This document shows, piece by piece, positions 52,873 through 61,038 of a stretch of 64,000 nucleotides of DNA (the first letter of the stretch is position 1; every line of letters begins with the position of its first letter). Where the stretch lies: contig NZ_JAERUC010000090.1 in the NCBI RefSeq assembly GCF_016745505.1, positions 1-64,000 on the forward strand. Direction: 5' to 3'. The stretch is from Streptomyces silvae (GTDB lineage: Bacteria; Actinomycetota; Actinomycetes; Streptomycetales; Streptomycetaceae). The position numbers and the translations under genes are program-made. The notes beneath the pieces were generated by a model. It did not search any database. It was given only the letters and a program-made list of their open reading frames with translations, and was not told the DNA's origin.

Positions 52873-53424
52873 TCACAGGTCCTTGCCGTAGCAGACGCTG
52901 AACGGATCGGTGTCGTAGGGCGGGTAGCACGGGATCCGGTGCCAGCCCTGCCGTTCGTAGAGACCCATGGCCTCCGGCTGGAGCTTTCCGGTCTGGAGGG
53001 AGAGCCGGCGCACGCCGAGCGCCAGTGCGCTGGTCCCGACGGCGTCGAGCGCCGCCCTGGCCAGGCCGCGTCCGCGGTGTTCGTCGTGCACGTACACGCG
53101 CTTGACCTCGTAGAGGTCCTCACCGTCCCGCTGGGTGAGCAGTCTCAGGGAGGCCGTCGCCAGCGGCCGTCCGGCCTCGTACGCGAGCCAGGTGACGACG
53201 ATCTCCCCGGCGGTCGGCGGCCCGGGGCGCCGACCTGCCCGCTGGGCGTCGAAGGGCGCGTAACGAGGCCGCAGTTCGGCGTCCATCCGGTTACGCAGGG
53301 CCAGCGCGTCCGGGTGGTCCCAGCCGGCGGCGACCCACCGAACGGTGCCTCCGCACGGGGTCGCCGGGCCGCCGCGCGACGGCAGGACATCCACATCCGT
53401 ATCGAAGGGGCGCTCCGCGCTCAC
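52873..53424 (-). CDS. GNAT-family N-acetyltransferase
   Basis: Acetyltransferase-like protein of 183 residues. The acetyl-CoA-binding stretch is VKRVYVHDEHRGRGLARAAL (R-x-x-G-x-A form) at about 110-130, followed by LYERQGWHRI. The GTG start overlaps the stop of the cysteine-synthase-like gene (GTGA), so it is coupled to it and may acetylate a related small molecule. Confidence 0.85.
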   Translation of the reverse strand: MSAERPFDTDVDVLPSRGGPATPCGGTVRWVAAGWDHPDALALRNRMDAELRPRYAPFDAQRAGRRPGPPTAGEIVVTWLAYEAGRPLATASLRLLTQRDGEDLYEVKRVYVHDEHRGRGLARAALDAVGTSALALGVRRLSLQTGKLQPEAMGLYERQGWHRIPCYPPYDTDPFSVCYGKDL

Positions 53425-54467
53425 AGGGCACCGCCCGCGATCCGGGCCTCCGCCGTCGGGGAGGGCTCGGAGGGCACCTCGTCGTCCAGCAGACCGAGAC
53501 CGAGACCGCGGAGCCAGTCGTCGTCGAAGACCTTGGAGAGATAGTTGCGGCCGGAGCCCGGCAGCAGGACCACCACGAAGTCCTCCGGGCCCAGTTCGGC
53601 CGCCACCCGCAGGGCGGCCGCGACCGCGGTGCCCGCCGAGCCGCCGACCAGCAGGCCCTCCTCCCGCGCCAGACGCCGGGCGGTCAGCAGGGAGTCACGG
53701 TCACTGACCCGCTCGAACCGGTCCACCACCGCCGGGTGGTAGGACCGCGGCCAGGTGTCGTCCACCGTCTCGGGGTGGCGGAACCGGCCGATGCTCTCCA
53801 CGTGGTACGGACTGCCGTCCCCGCCGGAGTAGAGCGAGGCCTCCGGGTCGGCGCCGACGACCGTCACCCGGCCGCCGCTCACCTCCTTGAGGTACTCGCC
53901 GGTCCCGGTGATGGTGCCGCCGGTGCCGATCCCGGACACCAGGTGCGTGACGCGCCCGTCGGTCTGCCGCCAGATCTCCGGACCCGTGGTGCGGTAGTGG
54001 GCCCCCGGATTGGCCGGGTTGTCGTACTGGTTCGCCAGCCAGCCGCCCGGGGTCTCCGCGGCCACCCGCTCGGCCACGGAGTGCACATGGGCGGGGTGTT
54101 CGCGCGGCACATCGCTGGGGCAGACGATGACCTCGGCACCGTAGGCGCGCAGGACGGCGATCTTCTCCGCGCTGCTCTTCTCCGGGATCGCGAAGACACA
54201 GCGGTAGCCGCGCTGCGCGGCGACCATGGCCAGGCCGACCCCCGTATTGCCCGAGGTGCCCTCGACGACGGTGCCGCCCGGCCGCAACTCCCCGGCCTCC
54301 TCGGCCGCTTCGACCATTGCCAGGGCGATGCGGTCCTTCACACTGCCGCCCGGATTGACGTACTCCAGTTTTACGTGGACGGGTGCGGGCACCGTGCCGG
54401 TGACACGGTTCAGCCGCACCAGCGGCGTGTTGCCGACCACATCGGTCAGCGAGGCGTGGACGTCCAT
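53421..54467 (-). CDS. PLP-dependent cysteine synthase/CBS-like enzyme
   Basis: Fold-type II PLP enzyme of 348 residues. The cofactor lysine is in NPGGSVKDRIA, the substrate loop is EGTSGNTGVG, and the phosphate-binding GIGTGGTITGTGEYL is intact. It catalyses a beta-replacement such as O-acetylserine or serine plus sulfide/homocysteine. Sequence places it between CysK and catalytic-domain-only cystathionine beta-synthases; no CBS regulatory domain is present. AAGGAG lies 10 bases before the ATG. It is coupled to the GNAT gene and neighbours sulfur-related genes to the right. Confidence 0.87.
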   Translation of the reverse strand: MDVHASLTDVVGNTPLVRLNRVTGTVPAPVHVKLEYVNPGGSVKDRIALAMVEAAEEAGELRPGGTVVEGTSGNTGVGLAMVAAQRGYRCVFAIPEKSSAEKIAVLRAYGAEVIVCPSDVPREHPAHVHSVAERVAAETPGGWLANQYDNPANPGAHYRTTGPEIWRQTDGRVTHLVSGIGTGGTITGTGEYLKEVSGGRVTVVGADPEASLYSGGDGSPYHVESIGRFRHPETVDDTWPRSYHPAVVDRFERVSDRDSLLTARRLAREEGLLVGGSAGTAVAAALRVAAELGPEDFVVVLLPGSGRNYLSKVFDDDWLRGLGLGLLDDEVPSEPSPTAEARIAGGAL

Positions 54468-54538
54468 TGCGGCGTGCTCCTTGCGTAGAGGCGGGCTCTG
54501 CCGCCGGCCCCGGGGCCCCCGGGCGTCGTCTCCGGGGC

Positions 54539-54690
54539 TCACGGGGCGGCGGTCACCCGCCGCCTGCCCGGAATGGCGGCGAGCAGTTCCTTCGTGTACG
54601 GATCGGACGGCGCCGCGAAGATGTCGTCCGTCGTGCCCGTCTCGACCAGACGTCCCTGCCGCATCACCCCCACCCGGTCGGCGATCTGAT
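54539..54690 (-). pseudogene. ABC-transporter ATPase, C-terminal remnant
   Basis: About 50 codons: [16 protein letters not shown], then [14 protein letters not shown]. This is the tail of a Dpp/Nik-type ATPase just after the D-loop/switch region. All nucleotide-binding motifs are missing. It meets the truncated MFS gene of the other strand at about 54690. Confidence 0.75.
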
Positions 54691-55630
54691 CGGCCCCGCC
54701 GTCGCGGGAGTGCTGATCACGCTCATCGGCACGGGCGGGGTGTTCGCGGTGAACTCCGTGTCCTTCGCGGTGGTTCTCGTGGGCCTCCTGACGATCCGCC
54801 CCCAGCCGAAGCCGGCCGGCAGTGAGCGGCCCCCCTGGGCGGGAGCGGGCGTGGCCGGGCTCCGTTACGTCGCCGCGCGGCCCGAACTGATCGCCGTCTT
54901 CGCGGTCTTCGGCCTGGTCTCCACCCTCGCGCTGAACTTCTCCACGACCCTGACCCTGTTCGCCGGGCGGGTCTTCGACGTCGGCTCCCGCGGCCTCGGG
55001 CTCATGTCCACCGCCCTGTCGATCGGCACGATCGCCGGAACGCTCGTGGCCACGCGCCGCGCCTCGCCGAAGGTACGGACGGTGGTCACCGGTGCGGTGC
55101 TGTTCGGGTTGTGCGAGGTGCTGGCCGCCTTCATGCCGACGTACGTCACCTTCCTCGCCCTGCTGCTGCCGGCCGGATTCATGCTGATGACGCTCAACAC
55201 GGCGGTCAGCGCCTTCGTCCAGTCGGAGGTCGGCAACGCCATGCGCGGACGGGTGATGGCCGTCTACACCGTGATCTCGATGGGCGGAGCCCCGATCGGC
55301 TGCCCGGTCATCGGCTGGGTGTCCCAGCACGCCGGAGTGCGCTGGGGGATGGCGTCGGGCGCCGGGGCAGCCGTCCTCGCCGCACTCGCGGTGGCGCTGT
55401 GGCTGTCCCGGCAGCGGACCGGCGCCCGGCCACCCGCCCAGGACCCGGCACCCGTTCAGGACCGGGCACCCCTCCATGACCGGCCACCCCTCCATGACCG
55501 GGCACCCGTCCAGGACCCGGCACCCGTCCGCGACCGGGAAGCTCCCGTCCTCCTCCCTCCCGCCCCCGTCCCGACCCCTGCCGATCCCTACGCACCCGAC
55601 TCCACTCCGACCGGAGGTACCACCCCATGA
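54690..55630 (+). pseudogene. 5'-truncated MFS exporter
   Basis: About 310 codons corresponding to the C-terminal two thirds of an EntS-type MFS drug or siderophore exporter. It begins mid-helix at [16 protein letters not shown] (normally around residue 150), continues through [21 protein letters not shown] and the MRGRVMAVY loop, and ends with a long polar tail made of six 18-base repeats. No start codon, first helices or A-motif exist. Its stop overlaps the ATG of the next LLM gene (ATGA), so the original downstream coupling is kept. Confidence 0.8.
55431..55538 (+). repeat. Six tandem 18-base repeats
   Basis: Units start at 55431, 55449, 55467, 55485, 55503 and 55521 (consensus CACCCGTCCAGGACCCGG), encoding an (A/P)P(V/L)(Q/H)D(R/P) hexapeptide in the tail of the MFS remnant. 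Confidence 0.85.
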
Positions 55631-56730
55631 CCGACCGTGAAACCGGGCTCGCCGGACTGCGCCTCGCGCTGGAAGCCGACGGCGACGGCGCCCACCCCGC
55701 CGCCTGGCGCCACTCAGGGCGAGCGCCGGGCGCCGTCCTCGGCCCCCGCGCACTCCGCGACGTGGTCGCCGCGGCCGAGGGCGCGGGCTTCGACCTCGTC
55801 ACCTTCGCCGACTCACCCCTGCCGCCCGGTACGGGCACCGGCGCGGCCGGACGACTGGAGGCCGGGACCCGCGCCTCGTACGCCGCGCCCCTGACCGACC
55901 GGATCGGTCTGGCGCCCACCCTGCACGTCGCCACCACGGAACCCTTCCACCTCGCCACGCAGTTGGCGAGCCTGGACCACGCCTCGCACGGGCGGGCCGG
56001 CTGGGTGGTCGGCGGGGCCTCGGGCCGCGACGACCTCGCCACCGTCGGGGGAGCGGCGCTCCCCGCCGCCGCCCTCGCCCGTGAGACCTCGGACGTCATC
56101 GACACCGCCCGGGCCCTGTGGGACTCGTGGGAGGACGACGCGGTCATCAAGGACGTGGCGAGCGGCCGGTTCCTCGACTCGGCCCGGGTCCACCACATCG
56201 ACTTCGAAGGCGCGTCCTTCACCGTCAAGGGGCCGTTGATCACCCCGCGTCCGCCACAGGGCCAGATCGTCGTCCTCGCTCCGGACACACTGGACGTCGA
56301 CGCGCGTGCCGACGTGGTCCTCGTCGGGCGGCAGGATCCCGCCGCGGTCGCGGCCCGTGCGGCCAGGGCCAGGGAAGCGGGCGCACCGCTGGTCTTCGCC
56401 GAGGTGGAGGTGGTCCTCGACGCGGCGGTACCGGCCACGGACCGGCTCGCCGAGCTGGACGGCGCCGCCGCATGGCCCGACCAGGGGCGGCTGCGCCACG
56501 TCGGCTCCCCGGAGTCGCTGCTGGAGCTGCTGCGTGAACTGGCCGACTCGGTCGACGGGGTCAGGCTGCATCCGGCCGTGCTCGCCGTCGACCTGCCGGT
56601 CCTGGCCGAGCGGGTGCTGCCCGAACTGACCGGGGCGCGTGTGCCCGGGTCCGGCGTCACACTGCGCGACACACTCGGCCTCGCCCGTCCCGTCAACCGC
56701 TACGCCGCCGCAGCGGCCACGAACGCCTGA
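55627..56730 (+). CDS. LLM-class flavin-dependent monooxygenase
   Basis: Luciferase-like TIM-barrel protein of 367 residues. The N-terminal strand ([11 protein letters not shown]), [53 protein letters not shown] and [19 protein letters not shown] match the NtaA/SnaA/DszA-type branch, which oxidises C-S or C-N bonds with FMNH2 from a partner reductase. The barrel is somewhat shortened in its middle (usual length about 440). The ATG overlaps the stop of the MFS remnant. It probably belongs to sulfur or nitrogen scavenging. Confidence 0.82.
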   Translation: MTDRETGLAGLRLALEADGDGAHPAAWRHSGRAPGAVLGPRALRDVVAAAEGAGFDLVTFADSPLPPGTGTGAAGRLEAGTRASYAAPLTDRIGLAPTLHVATTEPFHLATQLASLDHASHGRAGWVVGGASGRDDLATVGGAALPAAALARETSDVIDTARALWDSWEDDAVIKDVASGRFLDSARVHHIDFEGASFTVKGPLITPRPPQGQIVVLAPDTLDVDARADVVLVGRQDPAAVAARAARAREAGAPLVFAEVEVVLDAAVPATDRLAELDGAAAWPDQGRLRHVGSPESLLELLRELADSVDGVRLHPAVLAVDLPVLAERVLPELTGARVPGSGVTLRDTLGLARPVNRYAAAAATNA

Positions 56731-56740
56731 GGTGACTGCC

Positions 56741-57112
56741 ATGACCGAACGAAACCCCGACCCCTCGCGCGGCACGATCTCCATCGAGCGCCGCACCGGC
56801 AAACCGGCCCTGATCCAGAAGTGGCGGGACCTCGCCGCCGAACGCGGACTGTCCATCCGCGAGCTGGCGCTCGAAGTGTCCCCCGGGCACCCGTCGTTCG
56901 TCGGCACCCCCTCGTCCGTAGCCGACGAGTGGACCCGCTACGTGGACACCCGCGCCGTCGACGGCTTCAACCTCCTGCCGCACCTGCTTCCGGCCTCCGT
57001 CACGGACATCGTCGACAAGCTGGTCCCGGAACTCCAGGAACGGGGCGTCTACCGCACGGAATACCGGGGCACCACCCTGCGCCAGCACCTCGACCTCCCC
57101 GCGCCGGCCTGA
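56741..57112 (+). pseudogene. LLM monooxygenase, C-terminal remnant
   Basis: A 123-residue open frame matching only the C-terminal part of NtaA-type LLM monooxygenases: SPGHPSFVGTPSSVADE, DGFNLLPHLLPASV and RGVYRTEYRGTTLRQHL. The first 300 or so residues with the flavin site are missing, replaced by an apparently functional start (MTERNPDPS, with GAGG just upstream). It could be translated, but not as an enzyme on its own. It lies 10 bases after the preceding LLM gene. Confidence 0.7.
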
Positions 57113-57154
57113 GGCACCCGCGTCGTACGAAGCCCGTCGACGCCTGCCGAGCAG

Positions 57155-57193
57155 GGTTGCCGACCCGGGTGGGACCCACCCGGGCCGGCAACC
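57155..57193. terminator. Long bidirectional stem-loop
   Basis: Two 19-base arms (57155-57173 and 57175-57193; core GGTTGCCG.CCCGGGTGGG) pair with one mismatch and almost no loop, between the LLM remnant and the converging MFS gene. Confidence 0.8.
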
Positions 57194-57200
57194 GGAGCAG

Positions 57201-58637
57201 TCAGGACCGCGCGCCCTCGGCACCCGACCCCACGAGAGCGGACGATTCCCGCGACGCGGCCACGGCCGGGGACGTCCGCCCGGTCGGCACGTGCTGGTCG
57301 CCTTCCCGCAGCCGGCCCGTCGCCCATACGCTCACCAGGCCGGTCAGCGCCAGATAGCCGCAGGCCCACCACGGGCTGCCCGTACCGAGCGCCAGAAGCG
57401 CGGTCATGATCAGCGGAGTGATGCCGGACGCGAAGATGCCGGACATCTGGTACACGAACGACATGCCCGTGTACCGGACCGGCGTGGCGAACAGGCCGGC
57501 GAACAGCGTCCCCTGGGCCCCGTAGAAGGAGCCGTGCACGATCCCCAGCGTCACCACGAGGGCCGCCGCGAAGGCCCAGGTCCCGCCGGCGCCGAAGAGC
57601 CGGAACGCCGGGTAGACCGAGACCGTGAACGCGGCCATGCCGACCAGGTAGACCCGGCGGGCCCCGTAGCGGTCGACGGCCGTTCCGGACACCGGGATCA
57701 GCGCGGCCATGACGAGCGCCGCCGCCGTCACCGCGAGCAGCACCGGAGTACGGTCCAGGGCGAGGGTCCCGGTCGCGTACGTGATGGCGAAGACCGCCCA
57801 GGTGTTGAATGCGGCTCCCTCGCCCCACCGCGCGAGCATGCCCAGCACCACGTGCCGGCGCGCGGCGGGCTCCCGCCACAGCTCCACCAGCGGAGCCGCG
57901 CGCGGCAGTTCCCGGAGGCGGCGTGCGGCCTTGAAGGCGGGGGTCTCGTCGATCTTCAGGCGCACGGTCAGCCCGACCACGACGAGGACCAGGCTGATGA
58001 GGAAGGCGATGCGCCATCCGTAGTCGATGAACGCCGACTCGCTCAGCACATTGCTCAGCAGGGCGAACACCCCGGTCCCCAGGGCGAGTCCGAGCGCCAG
58101 CCCGATCTGTGGATAGCTGCCGAACCGGCCCTTGCGCCCCGCCGGCCCGTACTCCACGGCCAGCAGCACCGCCCCGGCCCACTCCCCGCCCAGCGCCACA
58201 CCCTGGGCGACGCGCAGGACCAGGAGCAGAGCGGGCGCGAGGACACCGACCTGCTGGTACGTGGGCAGCAGACCGATGAGCGCGGTGGAGACGCCCATGA
58301 GGCCCATGGTGAAGGCCAGGGTGTGCTTACGGCCGATCCGGTCACCGAGGTGTCCGAAGAGCAGGCCGCCCACCGGACGGGCGACGAAGCCCACCGCGAA
58401 CGTCGCGAAGGACAGCATCGTGCCGACCGTGCCGTCGGCCGTGGGGAAGAACAGCTTGTTGAAGACCAGCCCGGCAGCGGTGCTGTAGAGGAAGAAGTCG
58501 TACCACTCCACCGTGGTGCCCAGCAGGCTGGCGAACACCACGGTCCTCAGCCGCCGCGGGGACGTGGACTCCGCGGACTCCTGATCCGGCCCGGGACCGC
58601 TGTGCCGTGCCTCCGAGGGCACGGGGGCGGCGCTCAA
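57201..58637 (-). CDS. MFS metabolite:H+ symporter (MHS family)
   Basis: Membrane transporter of about 478 residues with 12 helices. TTVEWYDFFLYSTAAGLVF and GHLGDRIGRKHTLAFTM are the MHS hallmarks. It probably imports an organic acid or related anion. Its start is uncertain: a TTG overlapping the stop of the ssuD-like gene (TTGA), or the GTG 15 bases later; either way the two genes are coupled. Because the partner is a sulfonate monooxygenase and the operon has a Cys-type leader peptide, the cargo may be a sulfur source, an unusual role for this family. Confidence 0.85.
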   Translation of the reverse strand: MSAAPVPSEARHSGPGPDQESAESTSPRRLRTVVFASLLGTTVEWYDFFLYSTAAGLVFNKLFFPTADGTVGTMLSFATFAVGFVARPVGGLLFGHLGDRIGRKHTLAFTMGLMGVSTALIGLLPTYQQVGVLAPALLLVLRVAQGVALGGEWAGAVLLAVEYGPAGRKGRFGSYPQIGLALGLALGTGVFALLSNVLSESAFIDYGWRIAFLISLVLVVVGLTVRLKIDETPAFKAARRLRELPRAAPLVELWREPAARRHVVLGMLARWGEGAAFNTWAVFAITYATGTLALDRTPVLLAVTAAALVMAALIPVSGTAVDRYGARRVYLVGMAAFTVSVYPAFRLFGAGGTWAFAAALVVTLGIVHGSFYGAQGTLFAGLFATPVRYTGMSFVYQMSGIFASGITPLIMTALLALGTGSPWWACGYLALTGLVSVWATGRLREGDQHVPTGRTSPAVAASRESSALVGSGAEGARS

Positions 58638-59785
58638 CGGCCCGCGAACGGGACGATGCCCGCCTCGACGGGGCGCGGACCGGCCGGGTGCCGCCACAGA
58701 CCGCGCTTCTCCAGCAGCGGCAGGACACCCTCACCGAACCAGTACGCCTCCTCCAGGTGCGGCACGCCGGAGAGGACGAACTCCTCGATCCCGAGCCGGT
58801 GGTACTCCTCGATGAGGTCCGCGACCTCCGTGTGGCTGCCCACCAGGGCCGTGCCCGCACCGCCGCGCACGAGGCCGACGCCCGCCCACAGGTTGGGGTA
58901 GATCTCCAGATTGCCGGTGTCCCCGCTGTTGTGCAGCTCGCGCATCAGCCGCTGCCCCTCGGACTCGCTGGTCGCCAGGCCCTCCTGCACCGCCTTGACG
59001 CGCTCCGGGTCCATCGCGGCCAGGAGCCGCTCCGCCTCGGCCCATGCCTGCGCCGAGGTGTCCCGGGTGATGGTGTGCAGACGGATGCCGAACCGTACGT
59101 CGCGTCCCTGGGCGGCGGCCAGCGAGCGCACCCAGTCGATCTTCTGCTTCACCTGCTGCGGAGGTTCGCCCCAGGTCAGATACACATCGGTGTACCGCGC
59201 GGCCACCTCGCCGGCCGCGGGGGACGAGCCGCCGAAGTAGATCTGCGGCACCGGGTCGGGCAGCCGGTTCAGCGCGGCGCCCTCGACCCGCAGATGCTCG
59301 CCCCGGTGGTCGACCGTCTCACCGGCCCAGAGCCGCCGCACGATGTCGAGGAACTCCCCGGTACGGGCGTAGCGCTGGTCCTTGTCGAGGAAGTCGCCGT
59401 ACGCGCGCTGTTCGGCGGACTCGCCTCCGGTGACGACGTTCAGCAGCAGCCGGCCGTGGGACTGCCGCTGGTAGGTCGCCGCCATCTGCGCCGACAGCGT
59501 CGGGCTGATCTGGCCGGGGCGGAAGGCGACGAGGAACTTCAGCCGCTCGGTGACCTGGGTGAGCATGGCCGTGGTCAGCCACGCGTCCTCGCACCAGGCC
59601 CCCGTCGGGGTGAGCGCCCCGACGAAGCCGAGCTGTTCGGCGGTGCGGGCTATCTGGCCGAGGTACTCGACGGAGGCCGGGCGGTCGCCGCCGGCGGTGC
59701 CCGGCGTCGAGCCGTGGCCGCCGCCGACGACGTGGCGGCTGTCACCGGTCGTGGGCAGGAACCAGTGGAAGGTGAGAGCAGACAT
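58634..59785 (-). CDS. ssuD: Alkanesulfonate-type FMNH2-dependent monooxygenase
   Basis: LLM-class TIM-barrel monooxygenase of 383 residues, very close in pattern to SsuD: FHWFLPTTGDSRHVVGGGHG at the N-terminus, LTPTGAWCEDAWLTTAML, LKFLVAFRPGQISPTL, LLLNVVTGGESAEQRAYGDF and the C-terminal GTALVGSHTEVADLIEEYHRLGIEEFVLSG. It cleaves the C-S bond of a sulfonate, giving aldehyde and sulfite. GGAG lies upstream of the ATG. A 29-codon leader peptide and a stem-loop precede it, pointing to control by cysteine supply. It is coupled to an MFS importer rather than to ssuABC genes. Confidence 0.88.
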   Translation of the reverse strand: MSALTFHWFLPTTGDSRHVVGGGHGSTPGTAGGDRPASVEYLGQIARTAEQLGFVGALTPTGAWCEDAWLTTAMLTQVTERLKFLVAFRPGQISPTLSAQMAATYQRQSHGRLLLNVVTGGESAEQRAYGDFLDKDQRYARTGEFLDIVRRLWAGETVDHRGEHLRVEGAALNRLPDPVPQIYFGGSSPAAGEVAARYTDVYLTWGEPPQQVKQKIDWVRSLAAAQGRDVRFGIRLHTITRDTSAQAWAEAERLLAAMDPERVKAVQEGLATSESEGQRLMRELHNSGDTGNLEIYPNLWAGVGLVRGGAGTALVGSHTEVADLIEEYHRLGIEEFVLSGVPHLEEAYWFGEGVLPLLEKRGLWRHPAGPRPVEAGIVPFAGR

Positions 59786-59951
59786 ACGGGGGCTCCGGAG
59801 GGGGTGCGGAGGACGGCGTGCCGGCATGCCGCTCGGGGCATGCCGCGGCTGCCCGGCTGCGTACGTTCAGGGACGCATCGGGGCACGCGAGGACACGGGG
59901 GAGACAGGGCCGCGGTGTGCGGTGCCGTGGGGGGTGCCGGAGCGCGAGAAG

Positions 59952-59972
59952 CTCAGGGCCGGTGGCCCTGAG
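59952..59972 (-). terminator. Attenuator stem-loop candidate
   Basis: CTCAGGGCC and GGCCCTGAG pair perfectly around GGT, 21 bases after the leader-peptide stop, within the leader of the ssuD operon. Pyrimidines (CTTCTCGC) follow on the transcript. Confidence 0.6.
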
Positions 59973-59993
59973 GCATCGAGGGTCCGACAGGCG

Positions 59994-60083
59994 TCAGCCG
60001 CGACAGGTGGCGCTGGACTGGCGACACAGGTCGACGTGCAGGCGCTCCACGAGGAAGTCGGCGGCAGCGGTCATGTCAGGCAT
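59994..60083 (-). CDS. Leader peptide upstream of ssuD operon
   Basis: A 29-residue open frame, not detected by length-based gene calling, ending in LHVDLCRQSSATCRG and a TGA stop. The His-Val-Asp-Leu then Cys-Arg pattern with two Cys codons near the end is that of the small actinobacterial leader peptides found before cysteine and sulfur-assimilation genes, where ribosome stalling at Cys codons controls a downstream stem-loop. The second ATG (MTAAADF) is an alternative start. No other gene lies between it and ssuD, 208 bases on. Confidence 0.75.
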   Translation of the reverse strand: MPDMTAAADFLVERLHVDLCRQSSATCRG

Positions 60084-60209
60084 TGTGGGGGAGCCGCACC
60101 GCCCGGCTCAAGTCCTGACCGGCCGCCATGTCACCAGGGGAGACCGGTGGAGGCGGAAGGGCGGCCGGGAGCCGGACCCGCCGCGGCGGCGGAGCGGCCC
60201 CGACGGGCG

Positions 60210-61007
60210 TCAGGTCTCGTCCAGGCCGGTGCAGTACGCGACCGTCGCATCGTCCGGCGCCACCCCCCGGCGGGCCTCGGCCCTCCGGACACGGCGGATG
60301 ATCCCGTCGGGGCCGCCCGACGCCAGGGCGGCCATCACCTCCGGCCAGTCGCAGAGCCCGAACCGGTCCACGAGGCCGCTCGCACCGTTGCTGAGCAGGG
60401 CGGCACCGGACAGCCCGGAGACCGGACAGCTTCCGGTGACCGCCTCGTCCGCCGCCCGCGGATCGTCCTTGGCCACCCAGAAGCCGCCCGGCTGGTTCCG
60501 GTGGGACCGCAGGTCCCGGAGAATCCGGCGGTGGGCGTCGCTCCCCCGGGCGGTGGCCCCGAGCGCGGCCTCGTACGACCGGCTGATGACCACTTCCCGG
60601 GGGTCGGAGACGACGAGCGGTGCGCCGTCCGTCCGGTCGAGCACGACGGTCGCGTCACCCAGGACCGCATAGTCGACGAGGCCGCCCGACAGACGCAGGA
60701 CGGCCACGGCCGCCGACGGAGCGATGACGTCGGCGACGTCGCAGGTGTCCCGGTGCGCGTCCGTCACCTGCTCGATCGCCTCGGCCAGCAGTGCGGGCAG
60801 ACCACGGTCCCGCACCGGCGACAGGAGACCCAGAAGTGCGCCTCCCAGCCGCGTGGCGTACCAGGCGACGCCGTGCCGGCAGAGCGATTCGGAGCCGGGG
60901 ATGCCGGCGCCGTCCACCAGCACGGCCGCCGTCGGCACGGCCCCGGTGAAGTCCTCGTTCACCCGGCCGGGCCGTGCCGCGGCGCTCGTCGTCATCGTCA
61001 CCCGCAC
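60210..61007 (-). CDS. PP2C-like protein phosphatase
   Basis: Cytoplasmic protein of about 265 residues with the PP2C-type metal-phosphatase layout: RVNEDF near the N-terminus, VLVDGAG for the first metal Asp, GDATVVLD for the middle Asp motif, and DDATVAYC near the C-terminus for the last pair. The overall fold is shorter and diverged from SpoIIE/RsbU types, and there is no sensor domain. GGAG stands 10 bases before a GTG start; an ATG 4 codons on is possible. It is in line behind the S15 peptidase gene on the reverse strand (gap 31 bases) and so may be its operon partner. Confidence 0.75.
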   Translation of the reverse strand: MRVTMTTSAAARPGRVNEDFTGAVPTAAVLVDGAGIPGSESLCRHGVAWYATRLGGALLGLLSPVRDRGLPALLAEAIEQVTDAHRDTCDVADVIAPSAAVAVLRLSGGLVDYAVLGDATVVLDRTDGAPLVVSDPREVVISRSYEAALGATARGSDAHRRILRDLRSHRNQPGGFWVAKDDPRAADEAVTGSCPVSGLSGAALLSNGASGLVDRFGLCDWPEVMAALASGGPDGIIRRVRRAEARRGVAPDDATVAYCTGLDET

Positions 61008-61038
61008 GGGGTGCTTGCTCCTTCCACCGGGGGGAGGT

